Of a stretch of DNA of 51,862 nt, positions 17,756 to 26,404 are shown one piece after another. Origin of the DNA: Mycobacterium sp. Marseille-P9652 (lineage in GTDB: Bacteria > Actinomycetota > Actinomycetes > Mycobacteriales > Mycobacteriaceae); the NCBI RefSeq assembly GCF_902652685.1, contig NZ_CACRUY010000038.1, forward strand, positions 1 through 51,862, read 5' to 3'. The notes under the pieces are model-generated. The model saw only the letters and a list, made by a program, of their open reading frames with translations, did no database searches and was not told where the DNA came from. Position 1 is the stretch's first letter. Each line of letters starts with the position of its first letter. The position numbers were made by a program, and so were the translations under genes.

Positions 17756-19038
17756 CGCCGGCCCGACACCGCCGCCCGCCGCCGGGCGGGTTTGGCGTAC
17801 GGCGCGCCGAGGCGCGGGACCTCCACGGGGCCCCGATGCCGGGCCGCGGCGATGGCGTTGCGCAGCGGACCTGCCAGTCCCGCAAACGATCCCATGTCGA
17901 ACAGCAACGGCGTCAGCAGCCGGTTGTGGACGAAGCCGAAGGCGCTGCCCGATTCGGGATCGGCCCAGCCCAGCGTTCCGCCCAGCCCGACGTGGCCGAA
18001 CCCGCTGAGCAGACCGGGCACGGGCGTCTCGTGATAGCCCAGGTGAAAAGGCATGGGCACCACCATGTTCGCGTCGGGCCACTTGCGCCGCGCCTGACCC
18101 GTCAGGCCCCGCGTCAACTCCGCGGACAGGAACGTCCGGCCGTCGATGCGGCCGTCGTTGGCCAGCGCCGCGTACATCTTGGCCAGGCCGCGGCCGGTCA
18201 CCACGCCGTTGGCCGCCGGCACCTCGCCGTCCAGGAACGGCGTGTCGCCCTTGAGCAGCGAGACGACGCCGGGAAAGTACATCGCGCCCAGCGCGCCCGA
18301 GAAGGGCAGCCCGGCCACCTTGGGCGCGATGAAGTTGAAGACCGGTGCGCGCAGCCTCCCTTGCGGGATCAGGATCTGCGCCGGCTTGGTGGGCGCGTCC
18401 TCGGGTGGCCGGCCGAGATGCAGGCCGTCGGTGTCGAGTGGGCGGGCGACCTCCTCGCGGATGAGCTCGCGCATGCCCTTGCCGGTCACGGCCCTGGCGA
18501 GGCCCGAGAGGAGCCACCCATAGGTCAGGGCGTGATAGGCCTGGACCCCGCGCAGGTGGTCGACGCGCGCGGCGGCCATGCGCTCCTCCATCGCGACGTG
18601 GTCCATCAGCTCCGCCTTGGTGACGCCGCGCAGGTGCGACAGGCCGGAGCGGTGCCGCAGGACGTCGCGCACGGTGATGTCCTGTTTGCCGTTGGCCGCG
18701 AACTCGGGCCAGTATTCGGCGACGGGCTCGTCGTAGGACAGCAGGCCCCGGTCGGCCAACCGGTGAATGACGGTGGACGCGACGCCTTTGGTCGCCGAGA
18801 ACACCATGGCGCCCGTGTCCGCGGTCCAGGGTTGCGTGCCGGCCCGATCCGACCAGCCCGTCCAGACATCGACGACGGGCACGCCGTCGATGAACACGCA
18901 CAGGGCCCCGCCACCGAACCGGCGGCCGAAGAACAGCCGGGAGAACAGCTTGACGACGTTGGCGAAATGGGGGTCCGCCGCGCCGGAGACACCCCGCGGC
19001 AAGCCGTCGTCGGTTACCAGCGGAGCCGTCGCCGTCAC
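17752..19038 (-). CDS. Beta-lactamase/DD-peptidase family serine hydrolase (LipE/EstB type)
   Basis: A 428-residue class C beta-lactamase-like hydrolase, probably an esterase. The nucleophile motif is SATK (Ser81, Lys84) in MVFSATKGVAS. The tyrosine motif is in the AYHALTYGWLLSGL segment and HVGLGGTLGWADPES supplies the C-terminal glycine-rich strand. No classical signal peptide is seen. Mycobacterial relatives are annotated as lipases or esterases; the substrate is unknown. The start is GTG at 19038, preceded by GGTCGGGA. It is convergent with the DapB-like gene and shares four bases with its stop. Confidence 0.83.
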   Translation of the reverse strand: MTATAPLVTDDGLPRGVSGAADPHFANVVKLFSRLFFGRRFGGGALCVFIDGVPVVDVWTGWSDRAGTQPWTADTGAMVFSATKGVASTVIHRLADRGLLSYDEPVAEYWPEFAANGKQDITVRDVLRHRSGLSHLRGVTKAELMDHVAMEERMAAARVDHLRGVQAYHALTYGWLLSGLARAVTGKGMRELIREEVARPLDTDGLHLGRPPEDAPTKPAQILIPQGRLRAPVFNFIAPKVAGLPFSGALGAMYFPGVVSLLKGDTPFLDGEVPAANGVVTGRGLAKMYAALANDGRIDGRTFLSAELTRGLTGQARRKWPDANMVVPMPFHLGYHETPVPGLLSGFGHVGLGGTLGWADPESGSAFGFVHNRLLTPLLFDMGSFAGLAGPLRNAIAAARHRGPVEVPRLGAPYAKPARRRAAVSGRR

Positions 19039-19133
19039 CGGATCCCGACCCCCTCGTCGGCCATCACGTCCACGAAGCTATCACCAGGCAACAGACCTGA
19101 ACAGGCGCCAGTTTTGACGGGCGGGAAACGCCC

Positions 19134-19319
19134 TCAGGAGGGGAGCGGACCTGGGGGGTCGCGGGGCTTGTCGCCGGGGAGCGGGCCGGGCGGCGCCTCC
19201 CGGAGGTACCGCCTCAGGCGAAGCAGTTGATTGGTGACCATGCCGATGCCGAGCAGCACCAGCAGGCCGACCACTGCCACCACGATCGCGGCGCTCATGG
19301 TTTCCATCATGACAGGCAT
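19134..19319 (-). CDS. Small single-pass membrane protein
   Basis: A 61-residue protein with one hydrophobic helix (AAIVVAVVGLLVLLGIGMVT, about 9-30), then a basic LLRLRRYLRE and a Pro/Gly-rich cytoplasmic tail (PPGPLPGDKPRDPPGPLPS). The true start may be a downstream methionine, since Met1, Met4, Met5 and Met8 are all possible. It diverges from the CsbD gene. Function unknown. Confidence 0.55.
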   Translation of the reverse strand: MPVMMETMSAAIVVAVVGLLVLLGIGMVTNQLLRLRRYLREAPPGPLPGDKPRDPPGPLPS

Positions 19320-19360
19320 CGCGGGTTTCGACCGGACCCTTCGCCGGGTAGACGGGACGA

Positions 19361-19534
19361 ATGAGCACAGAAGACAAGATCAAGAACAAGATTCAGGATG
19401 TCGGCGGAAAGGCCAAGGAGGCCGTGGGCAAGGCCACGGGCGACCACGACACCAAGAACGAGGGCCGCGCCGACCAGTCGAAGTCCAGCCTGAAGGACGC
19501 GGGCGAGAAGGTGAAGGACGCCTTCAAGAAATAG
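19361..19534 (+). CDS. CsbD-family stress protein
   Basis: A 57-residue, highly charged, alanine/lysine-rich protein: it starts MSTEDKIKNKIQDVGGKAKE, continues AVGKATGDHDTKNEG and ends GEKVKDAFKK. This is the CsbD pattern, a small hydrophilic family induced by general stress in other bacteria. No membrane segment. It is a monocistronic gene between the small membrane protein and the cutinase. Confidence 0.85.
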   Translation: MSTEDKIKNKIQDVGGKAKEAVGKATGDHDTKNEGRADQSKSSLKDAGEKVKDAFKK

Positions 19535-19599
19535 GCGGGCCACCCGCGAGATTGGGTAACAACGATTGAGGACGCCGTCTTCTGGTAATCCACCGGGGG

Positions 19600-20307
19600 A
19601 TGAACGTTTTCACAGAACAGCGTGCGCGGCGGCTGTCGGCATCCTTCGGGGTGGCGGCGGCCGTCGCGTTTTCCGTCGTATCCAGCACGCACGCCCCCTC
19701 GGCGTCCGCCGATCCCTGCCCCGACGTTGAGGTGGTGTTCGCCCGTGGTTCGGGCGAACCGCCCGGCGTCGGCGGCATCGGCGGATCGTTCGTCGACGCG
19801 CTGCGCCCCCAGCTCGGTTCGAGGTCCCTGGGCGTCTACCCGGTGAATTACCCTGCGAGCACGGACTTTTCGAGCCCCAGTTTTCCGGAGGGGGTGATCG
19901 ACGGGATCCGTGACGCCAGCGGTCACATCGAGTCCATGGCGGCGAACTGCCCCAAGACCCGGGAGGTGCTCGGCGGGTATTCGCAGGGCGCGGCGGTCGC
20001 GGGGTTCGTCACCTCTCAATCGGTGCCGCCCGGCGTCCCCGCCGCTGCGGTGCCCAAGCCGTTGCCGCCCGACGTCGCAAATCACGTCGCCGCCGTCACG
20101 CTCTTCGGCACGCCCTCGGACCAGTTCCTGCAGAAGTACGGCGCGCCGACCATCGCCATCGGCGCTCCGTACCAGCCGAAGACGCTGGAGCTGTGCGCCC
20201 CGGGCGACGGGATCTGCGGAGGTGGCAACGATCCCGCGGCACACGTGTCGTACGGCATCAACGGCATGACCGGCCAGGCCGCAAACTTCGCCGCCAGCCA
20301 CCTGTAA
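19600..20307 (+). CDS. cut5: Cutinase family esterase, intact Cut5
   Basis: A 235-residue secreted serine esterase. The signal peptide ends near SASADP (about 38). The catalytic triad is Ser128 in LGGYSQGAA, Asp203 in APGDGIC and His215 in AAHVSYG, with the usual cysteines (Cys40/Cys117 and Cys199/Cys206). Mycobacterial cutinase-like proteins hydrolyse lipids or esters at the cell surface. In M. tuberculosis this position holds the split genes Rv3724A/Rv3724B; here the frame is continuous. The ATG at 19600 follows GGGGG. The epimerase gene begins 32 bp after the stop. Confidence 0.93.
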   Translation: MNVFTEQRARRLSASFGVAAAVAFSVVSSTHAPSASADPCPDVEVVFARGSGEPPGVGGIGGSFVDALRPQLGSRSLGVYPVNYPASTDFSSPSFPEGVIDGIRDASGHIESMAANCPKTREVLGGYSQGAAVAGFVTSQSVPPGVPAAAVPKPLPPDVANHVAAVTLFGTPSDQFLQKYGAPTIAIGAPYQPKTLELCAPGDGICGGGNDPAAHVSYGINGMTGQAANFAASHL

Positions 20308-20339
20308 TCGGTGGGGACCCGCCAGGGCAGAATCGCAGC

Positions 20340-21323
20340 ATGCGCGTTCTGATCACGGGGGGGACCGGGTTTGTGGGCGGCTGGACCGCCAAGGCCGTCG
20401 CCGACGCCGGGCACGACGTCCGGTTCCTGGTTCGCACTCCCGACAAGCTCAAGACGTCCGTCGCCCAGCTAGGCGTCGACGTGTCCGACTTCGCCGTCGG
20501 GGACATCACCGATCGCGTCTCGGTGCGGGAGGCGCTCACCGGGTGCGACGCCGTCGTGCACAGCGCCGCGCTGGTCGCGACGGACCCGCGACAGACGGCC
20601 GAGATGCTCGCGACCAACATGCAAGGCGCCCAGAACGTGCTCGGGCAGTCCGTCGAACTTGGGCTGGACCCCATCGTTCACGTGTCGAGCTTCAGCGCGC
20701 TGTTCCACCCGGGCCTGGAGACGCTGACGGCGGACCTGCCGGTCGTCGGCGGCGCGGACGGATACGGAACGTCCAAGGCGCAGGTGGAGATCTACGCGCG
20801 CGGGCTGCAGGATGCGGGTGCGCCGGTGGACATCACCTACCCGGGAATGGTCATCGGCCCGCCCGTCGGCGACCAGTTCGGCGAGGCCGGCGAGGGTGTC
20901 AAGGCGGCCGTGCAGATGCACGCGATCCCGGGCCGCAGCGCGGCGTGGTTGATCGTCGACGTGCGCGACCTGGCCGCGCTGCACGCGGCGCTGCTCGAGC
21001 CGGGCCGCGGCCCGCGCCGCTACATGGCGGGCGGCCATCGGGTGCCGGCCGCCGAGCTGGCGAACCTGCTCGGCCAGGTCGCCGGGACGCCGATGGTCTC
21101 GGTCCCGATCCCTGACACCGCCCTGCGCGTCGCCGGGGCGGTGATGGACCGGGCGGGGCGCTTCCTGCCTTTCGACACGCCGATCACCTGGGCGGGCATG
21201 CAGTACTACACGCAGATGCCCGCGTCGGACGATTCGCCCAGCGAACGCGAACTCGGCATCAGCTACCGGGACCCGCTGGAGACCCTGACCGACACCTTCG
21301 AGGCCCTGCGCGCCGCCGGCTGA
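20340..21323 (+). CDS. NAD-dependent epimerase/dehydratase (extended SDR), Rv3725 type
   Basis: A 327-residue extended short-chain dehydrogenase. The nucleotide loop is VLITGGTGFVGGWT at the N terminus, followed by VVHSAALVAT and VHVSSFSALFHPG. YGTSKAQVEIYARG supplies the Tyr/Lys pair (YxxxK). The substrate is not evident. It is 32 bp downstream of the cutinase on the same strand, an order shared with Rv3724-Rv3725, so co-transcription is likely. Confidence 0.87.
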   Translation: MRVLITGGTGFVGGWTAKAVADAGHDVRFLVRTPDKLKTSVAQLGVDVSDFAVGDITDRVSVREALTGCDAVVHSAALVATDPRQTAEMLATNMQGAQNVLGQSVELGLDPIVHVSSFSALFHPGLETLTADLPVVGGADGYGTSKAQVEIYARGLQDAGAPVDITYPGMVIGPPVGDQFGEAGEGVKAAVQMHAIPGRSAAWLIVDVRDLAALHAALLEPGRGPRRYMAGGHRVPAAELANLLGQVAGTPMVSVPIPDTALRVAGAVMDRAGRFLPFDTPITWAGMQYYTQMPASDDSPSERELGISYRDPLETLTDTFEALRAAG

Positions 21324-21449
21324 ACGCCCCGAGGACCTAAGACTGCACGGCCGGGGCCGTAAGGCCCTCGCCTGCCGCGCTCCGCGGGGCGACCATCACC
21401 GCAAGGTTCGGATTGTCGTGCCGCCGAAACCTCGGACAGGAGCCTCGTG

Positions 21450-22859
21450 ATGACGAAAACCATTCCGCCACTGGATCTTTCGTGGCTCTTGATCGAGTCA
21501 CCGGCCGGCACCACGCATGTCGGGGCGATGATGCTGTTCAAGAAGCCGGCAGGTCGCAGGCCCGTCGTCCGCGAGATCGTGGAGGCCTACCGGGCCTGTT
21601 CTCCCACGCCGCCGTTCAACTACGTCCCGGAGCTTCTGGTCAAGGGCGCGCCCCACTTCCGCGAGGTGACGAACTGGGATCCGCATTACCACGTCGGGCA
21701 CCTGGCGCTGCCCGCCCATGCGTCCTACGACGACCTGCTCCGGCTCGTGGCCGAACTTCATGAGCCCCAACTGGACCGGGACCGGCCCCTGTTTCGCTGC
21801 TGGGTCATCGACGGCGTGCCGAACCGGATGTTCGCCATCTACACCAAAACCCACCACTCGATCATCGACGGCGAATCGGGCCTCAAGCGCATCTACGCCG
21901 GCCTCAGCACATCGGACGCGCCCACCATCCCCACCCCCGCCTTCGCGCTCGACGCGCCCGCGCCCGCGCCGCACCCGCGGTCGCATCTGGCCGAGAAGAT
22001 CGCCGACGCGATTCGTGGCGCCATCAGCGGCGCCGGCACGCTCAACCAGGTCTCGGTGAGCGCCGTGCGCAAGGTTCTCGCCGGCGCACTGGGGTCCCAC
22101 CTCGAGGGCAGCCTCCCGTTCGCGGCGCAGCACGCCCCGACGAACGCGCCGCTCACCATCGGGCGTCGATTCGCGACGCTGTCCCTGCCCCTCGCCGAGA
22201 TGCAGGCCGTCGGCCGGCACTTCGGCGCGACGCTGAACGACGTGGCCGTCACGGTCGTCGATGCCGGCTTGCACGCCTACCTGCGCGAGAACGGGCGCGC
22301 CTACGGGCACCCGTTCATCGCCATGTGCCCGGTGTCGCTGCGCAGCGCCGGCGACGAGACCATCGGCACCCGGGTGTCCGCGATCTTCGCACGACTCGGG
22401 GAGCCCGACGTCGACGCGGCGGAGCGGCTGCGCCAAGTGGTCGAGTCGGTCGCCGCCTGCAAGAAGGAACTCGCCCACATGTCCAGTAGCGCCGCGATGA
22501 CCTACGCGGCCGGGCTCGTGGCGCTCGCGGGCATGGGCACCGCGACGCACCTGGATCGCATCACGCACCCGGCCTGCAACCTGGTCGTGTCCAACGTCGC
22601 GGGGGCCAAGGAACCGCGGTACCTCAACGGCGCGCGCTTGCTGGGTCTCTACCCGGTGTCGGCCCTCGCGGCCTCGATCGGGCTCAACGCCACTCTGGCC
22701 TCCTACCACGACAGCATGAACTTCGGATTCGTCGGCAACGCGGCCGCGTTCGACGACCTGTCACGACTCGCCGCCCACACCCGGCGGGCCTACGACGAGC
22801 TCAGGGAGGCGGCCGGTATCTCGTCGGCGTCGCGAAAGCGCGCCGCGACGGCGTCTTAG
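21450..22859 (+). CDS. Wax ester synthase/diacylglycerol acyltransferase (WS/DGAT)
   Basis: A 469-residue acyltransferase that joins acyl-CoA to diacylglycerol or a long-chain alcohol, making storage lipids. It begins PPLDLSWLLIESPAGTTHVG, and the catalytic HHxxxDG motif is HHSIIDG at about 135-141 (numbering from the ATG at 21450). NDVAVTVVDAGLHAYL and the C-terminal NLVVSNVAGAKEPRYLNGAR are family signatures. ATG 21450 follows GGACAGGAG (21434-21442); GTG 21447 is an alternative. It lies between the Rv3725- and Rv3726-like genes, where M. tuberculosis has no tgs gene, suggesting a lineage-specific addition. Confidence 0.9.
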   Translation: MTKTIPPLDLSWLLIESPAGTTHVGAMMLFKKPAGRRPVVREIVEAYRACSPTPPFNYVPELLVKGAPHFREVTNWDPHYHVGHLALPAHASYDDLLRLVAELHEPQLDRDRPLFRCWVIDGVPNRMFAIYTKTHHSIIDGESGLKRIYAGLSTSDAPTIPTPAFALDAPAPAPHPRSHLAEKIADAIRGAISGAGTLNQVSVSAVRKVLAGALGSHLEGSLPFAAQHAPTNAPLTIGRRFATLSLPLAEMQAVGRHFGATLNDVAVTVVDAGLHAYLRENGRAYGHPFIAMCPVSLRSAGDETIGTRVSAIFARLGEPDVDAAERLRQVVESVAACKKELAHMSSSAAMTYAAGLVALAGMGTATHLDRITHPACNLVVSNVAGAKEPRYLNGARLLGLYPVSALAASIGLNATLASYHDSMNFGFVGNAAAFDDLSRLAAHTRRAYDELREAAGISSASRKRAATAS

Positions 22860-22986
22860 CGCAGCGGGCTCGGGTTGTGCCATCCTGCGTCTGTGTTCGC
22901 TCTCCCGGCGGGTGCGGTGAAGGCGAGGTGGACCCGGCAGGCTCCGACCGGGCGCGAGCCATAGTCAAGCAACGGAGGATCGACCA

Positions 22987-24150
22987 GTGAAGAGTGTCAC
23001 CTGCACCAACGCCAAGCTCGAGGTCGTGGACCTGCCGACCCCGACACCCGCCAAGGGCCAGTTGCTGATCGAGGTCCTCAGGTGCGGGATCTGCGGGTCC
23101 GATCTGCATGCGCGCCACCACTGCGACGAGCTCGCCGACGTGATGGCCGAGTCCGGCTACGACGCGTTCATGCGATCGGACCAACAGGTGGTGTTCGGTC
23201 ACGAGTTCTGCGGTGAGGTGCTCGACTACGGGCCGGGCACCCGCAAGGCTCCCCGGCCCGGAACGACGGTCGTGGCGCTGCCGCTGCTGCGCCGCGGCAA
23301 GGAGGTGCACGGGATCGGGCTGTCGACCATGGCGCCGGGGGCCTACGCCGAACGGCTACTGGTCGAGCAGTCGCTGACGCTCCCCGTCCCGAACGGGTTG
23401 TCCCCCGAGATCGCCGCGCTCACCGAGCCGATGGCCGTCGGCTGGCACGCCGTCCGGCGCGGCGAGGTGAAGAAGGGCGATGTCGCCATCGTCATCGGTT
23501 GCGGCCCAATCGGTCTCGCGGTGATCTGCATGCTCAAGGCGCACGGCGTGCGCACCGTCGTCGCCAGCGACTTCTCGCCGGGCCGGCGCGCGTTGGCGAC
23601 GGCGTGCGGCGCCGATATCGTCGTCGACCCAGCCCAGGATTCGCCCTACGCGACCGAGGCCGGCCGGAAACACCTGCGAGGCATCCTCGAGGCGTTCGAC
23701 CTTGCGGTCGGCACGATCGAGAAGGTGCAACGGCTGCGGCTGCCGTGGTGGCACGTGTGGCGCGCCGCCGAAGCGGCCGGCGCGGCGACGCCGAAGCATC
23801 CCGTCGTCTTCGAATGCGTCGGCGTCCCGGGCATCATCGACGGCATCATCGCCGCCGCGCCCCTGTTCTCGCGCGTCGTCGTGGTCGGCGTGTGCATGGG
23901 CTCCGACCACATCCGGCCGGCCATGGCCATCAATAAGGAAATTGACCTGCGCTTCGTCCTCGGCTACACGCCACTGGAATTCCGGGACACGCTGCACATG
24001 CTCGCCGACGGCAAGGTCAACGTGGCCCCGCTGATCACGGGAACGGTCGGGTTGCCGGGTGTCGCGGCCGCATTCGACGCGCTCGGCGATCCCGAGGCAC
24101 ACGCGAAGATCCTGATCGATCCCAGGAGCGACGCTAGCCGGCCGGCTTGA
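22987..24150 (+). CDS. Zinc-type alcohol dehydrogenase (MDR family), Rv3726 type, no structural zinc site
   Basis: A 387-residue medium-chain dehydrogenase. Catalytic-zinc ligands are visible: Cys in LRCGICGSDLH and the His/Glu of VFGHEFCGEV. The nucleotide loop is VIGCGPIGLAVI. The segment that normally carries four cysteines for structural zinc (ALPLLRRGKEVHGIGLST) has none. A long insertion (FDLAVGTIEKVQRLRLPWWHVW) sits in the cofactor domain. The start is GTG 22987 with GGAGG (22975-22979). The stop overlaps the convergent PPOX gene by 17 bp. The substrate is unknown. Confidence 0.86.
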   Translation: MKSVTCTNAKLEVVDLPTPTPAKGQLLIEVLRCGICGSDLHARHHCDELADVMAESGYDAFMRSDQQVVFGHEFCGEVLDYGPGTRKAPRPGTTVVALPLLRRGKEVHGIGLSTMAPGAYAERLLVEQSLTLPVPNGLSPEIAALTEPMAVGWHAVRRGEVKKGDVAIVIGCGPIGLAVICMLKAHGVRTVVASDFSPGRRALATACGADIVVDPAQDSPYATEAGRKHLRGILEAFDLAVGTIEKVQRLRLPWWHVWRAAEAAGAATPKHPVVFECVGVPGIIDGIIAAAPLFSRVVVVGVCMGSDHIRPAMAINKEIDLRFVLGYTPLEFRDTLHMLADGKVNVAPLITGTVGLPGVAAAFDALGDPEAHAKILIDPRSDASRPA

Positions 24151-24520
24151 TCTCCAGCCCCACATGCACCTTGTCGATGCCGCCACGCACGATTGAGTGC
24201 GCGTAGAACCACCAGGCGTGGTACCAGTACCGCTTCAGCACGGCGTTGTAGACGCGGCGGGTCTCCGACTTCGGCAGCACCCGCGCGACGCCTTCGACCG
24301 GCTCGCTCTTCGGTTTGCCCAGCGACCCACTGCGCGCGATCGTGACTCGCGGCGTGTTGTTGATCCGCTTCACCTTCCACGAGCCGTCGTCAGTGATGAC
24401 CAGGAGCTTGTCACCCTCGGGCACGCCCCAGATCGCCGTCGGCTTCGGCCGGCCGTCCTTGGTGAACGTCGTCAGGAGCAGATACTTGGACTGAATGACA
24501 TCGGTGAAGCTGGCAGCCAT
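24134..24520 (-). CDS. PPOX-class F420-dependent oxidoreductase-like protein
   Basis: A 128-residue split-barrel flavin/deazaflavin-binding protein. Signatures are YLLLTTFTKDGRPKPTAIW, LLVITDDGSWKVKRINNTP and VTIARSGSLGKP, the pattern of the Rv2061-like F420-binding subfamily. Members reduce or oxidise small molecules using F420 or FMN; the substrate is not known. It shares an intergenic region of about 105 bp with the divergent TetR gene, whose operator may also control it. Confidence 0.78.
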   Translation of the reverse strand: MAASFTDVIQSKYLLLTTFTKDGRPKPTAIWGVPEGDKLLVITDDGSWKVKRINNTPRVTIARSGSLGKPKSEPVEGVARVLPKSETRRVYNAVLKRYWYHAWWFYAHSIVRGGIDKVHVGLEIKPAG

Positions 24521-24576
24521 TGTTCCTTCACTTTCTGAACCGTTCGGGTGATCAGTTCCCCGAAGGTCAATCTTCT

Positions 24577-24620
24577 AATCAACGGCGTTGTTGATTACGG
24601 GCGACCGCCCAAATTAGGGT
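24577..24620 (+). promoter_or_regulatory. Promoter and palindromic operator of the first TetR gene
   Basis: The -35 is TTGATT (24591-24596), the spacer 18 bp, and the -10 TAGGGT (24615-24620), six bases before ATG 24627. The palindrome GGGCGACCGCCC (24599-24610) followed by AAATT fills the spacer, a classic repressor position. A nearly identical site lies upstream of the SDR/P450 operon at 27255-27272. A second inverted repeat, AATCAA (24577-24582)/TTGATT (24591-24596), overlaps the -35. Confidence 0.65.
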
Positions 24621-24626
24621 CCGGTG

Positions 24627-25190
24627 ATGGCCAGGGACTCCACCACTCGCGACATGCTGATCGACGCCACGGTGCAGGTCATGGTCGACGAGGGCTATGC
24701 GGCGGCGACGTCGCGCCGGGTGGCGGCCAAGGCGGGCGTCAAACCGGCGCTGGTGCACTACTACTTCCCCACAATGGACGAGCTGTACCTGGAGGTTTTT
24801 CGCCGGGGCGCCGCGGCCTACCTCGAACGCCAGAATGAGGCGCTGGCATCGGATCATCCCCTGCACGCTTTGTGGAGCACCCTCATCGAGCCGAAGGATG
24901 CCCGGCTGCTGCAGGAGTTCATGGGACTTGCTAATCACCGCAAGGATATTCGGGCCGAGATCGCGGCGTGGTCGGATCGCTGGCGGAGCATGCATATCGC
25001 CGCGCTCACCAAGGTGATTCACGAGAATGCTTTGGATGTGGCGGATTTCCCACCCGCCGGCCTCGCGGTCGTCGTTGCCGCCGTCGGTCAGACGCTCATC
25101 ATGGAACAGTCCCTCGGTGCCACCCGTGGACACGACGAAGCCGTCGCGCTGGTCAGCCGACTCATCGACCGTTTCGAGAAGCCGGCCTGA
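24627..25190 (+). CDS. TetR family transcriptional regulator, likely repressor of the adjacent P450/SDR operon
   Basis: A 187-residue TetR-family regulator. The N-terminal helix-turn-helix reads TRDMLIDATVQVMVDEGYAA, TSRRVAAKAGVKPALVHYYFPTMDELY. The C-terminal half is the helical ligand-binding domain (FMGLANHRKDIRAEIAAW). The start is the ATG at 24627, preceded by GTG 24624, with a -10 six bases upstream, so its message may be leaderless. It is convergent with the P450, one base between stops. Shared palindromes at its own promoter and in front of the SDR gene indicate that it represses itself and that operon. Confidence 0.87.
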   Translation: MARDSTTRDMLIDATVQVMVDEGYAAATSRRVAAKAGVKPALVHYYFPTMDELYLEVFRRGAAAYLERQNEALASDHPLHALWSTLIEPKDARLLQEFMGLANHRKDIRAEIAAWSDRWRSMHIAALTKVIHENALDVADFPPAGLAVVVAAVGQTLIMEQSLGATRGHDEAVALVSRLIDRFEKPA

Positions 25191-25191
25191 C

Positions 25192-26394
25192 TCAGGGCAG
25201 CACCACCCGCAGGCGCTCCCAACCCCTGACCGTCGAGGTCGGAGCCAACTTCGCTGTCTCGTAGTCGATTCCCCACTCGGGCCAGCGGTTCAGGAGCTCG
25301 TCGAGCGCCACGCGGCCCTCCAAGCGGGCGAGGTTCGCCCCGAGGCAATAGTGCACGCCCTTGCCGAAGGTGATGTGCGAGATGTTGTCGCGGTGAATGT
25401 CGAAGGTATCGGGATCGGCGTAGCGGCGGTGGTCACGGTTGGCGGCTCCGAACAGCAGGAGCATCGCGCTGCCCGCCGGAACGGTCGTGCCGTAGCACTC
25501 GAAATCCCTTGCCATCCAACGCGCGACATGGGGCCCGGTCGGTTCGAACCGCAGGGTCTCGTCGACGGCCCGGTTCAGCAGTGATCGATCCTCGTACACC
25601 TCGCGGCGCTGGTCCGGGTGCTCGGCCAGCACCTTGGCCAGCCAGCCGATCAGCCGACCGGTGGTTTCGTTGCCCGCACCGGCGACCACCTGCGTGTAGT
25701 GCAGCACCTCCTTGCGGGTCAGCTTCCGACGGACGCCGTGCTCGTCGTCGAACTCGACGTTGAGCAAGGTCGTCATCAGGTCGTCGGACGGGTTCTTCGA
25801 CCGCCATTCGACGTAGTCGGCATAGATCCGTCCGTCCGCGATGGAGTCGGCGTCGGAGACCTTCAGCGGGGCGCCGGGTTTGGTGCGCAGGTTGGCGTCG
25901 TTGGCGTCGCGCACCGAAACCTGTTCGGACTCGGGGATTCCCAGCAGCATGCCGATGACGCGCATCGGCATCATCGACGCCAGCTCGGCGATGATGTCGA
26001 ACCCGCCCGACCCGACCAGCGGATCCAGGCAGCGGACGCAGTACTGCCGGATCTGATCCTCGAGCTCCGCCATCCTGCGCGGCGTGAACACCCGCGACAT
26101 CAGGCCCCGCAGCCTCGTGTGCTCGGGCGGGTCCTGGAACATCATCACGCCGCCGGGCATGTCGAACTTCGACTTGATCAGCTCGAGGATGTCGCTGCGC
26201 CGGTTGGAGAAGGTCTCCCAGCTTCCCAGGGCCTTCTCTACGTCCGAATGCCTTGACAGCGCCCAGAAGTCGTACTTCTCGTTGTAATAGATCGGCGCCT
26301 CTTCGCGCAGGCGCGCGTAGACGGGATAAGGGTCGGCGATGATGCCGACGTCATAGGGGTCGTAGTAGACGTCCGTGTCGTGTGCGACGCTCAT
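25192..26394 (-). CDS. Cytochrome P450
   Basis: A 400-residue bacterial class I P450. The I-helix oxygen-activation motif is AGAGNETT, the K-helix ExxR is in DETLRFEPTG, and the heme-ligand cysteine is Cys350 in FGKGVHYCLGANLARLEGR. It would receive electrons from a ferredoxin not encoded here. It lies ten bases after the mycofactocin-type SDR gene on the same strand, so an alcohol formed by hydroxylation could be oxidised by its partner; that pathway is inferred. GAGGAA precedes the ATG. The CYP subfamily cannot be assigned by eye. Confidence 0.93.
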   Translation of the reverse strand: MSVAHDTDVYYDPYDVGIIADPYPVYARLREEAPIYYNEKYDFWALSRHSDVEKALGSWETFSNRRSDILELIKSKFDMPGGVMMFQDPPEHTRLRGLMSRVFTPRRMAELEDQIRQYCVRCLDPLVGSGGFDIIAELASMMPMRVIGMLLGIPESEQVSVRDANDANLRTKPGAPLKVSDADSIADGRIYADYVEWRSKNPSDDLMTTLLNVEFDDEHGVRRKLTRKEVLHYTQVVAGAGNETTGRLIGWLAKVLAEHPDQRREVYEDRSLLNRAVDETLRFEPTGPHVARWMARDFECYGTTVPAGSAMLLLFGAANRDHRRYADPDTFDIHRDNISHITFGKGVHYCLGANLARLEGRVALDELLNRWPEWGIDYETAKLAPTSTVRGWERLRVVLP

Positions 26395-26404
26395 CGGCGG
26401 TTCC

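Noticed and set aside
16808-18901. A 697-codon minus-strand frame across the DapB-like and hydrolase genes
   Set aside because: Low-complexity Arg/Gly/Pro composition; the true genes carry family motifs in other frames.
7916-19040. Integrative element inserted at tRNA-Ser
   Set aside because: No integrase, no transposase and no second copy of the tRNA 3' end was seen, although the accessory block does start there.
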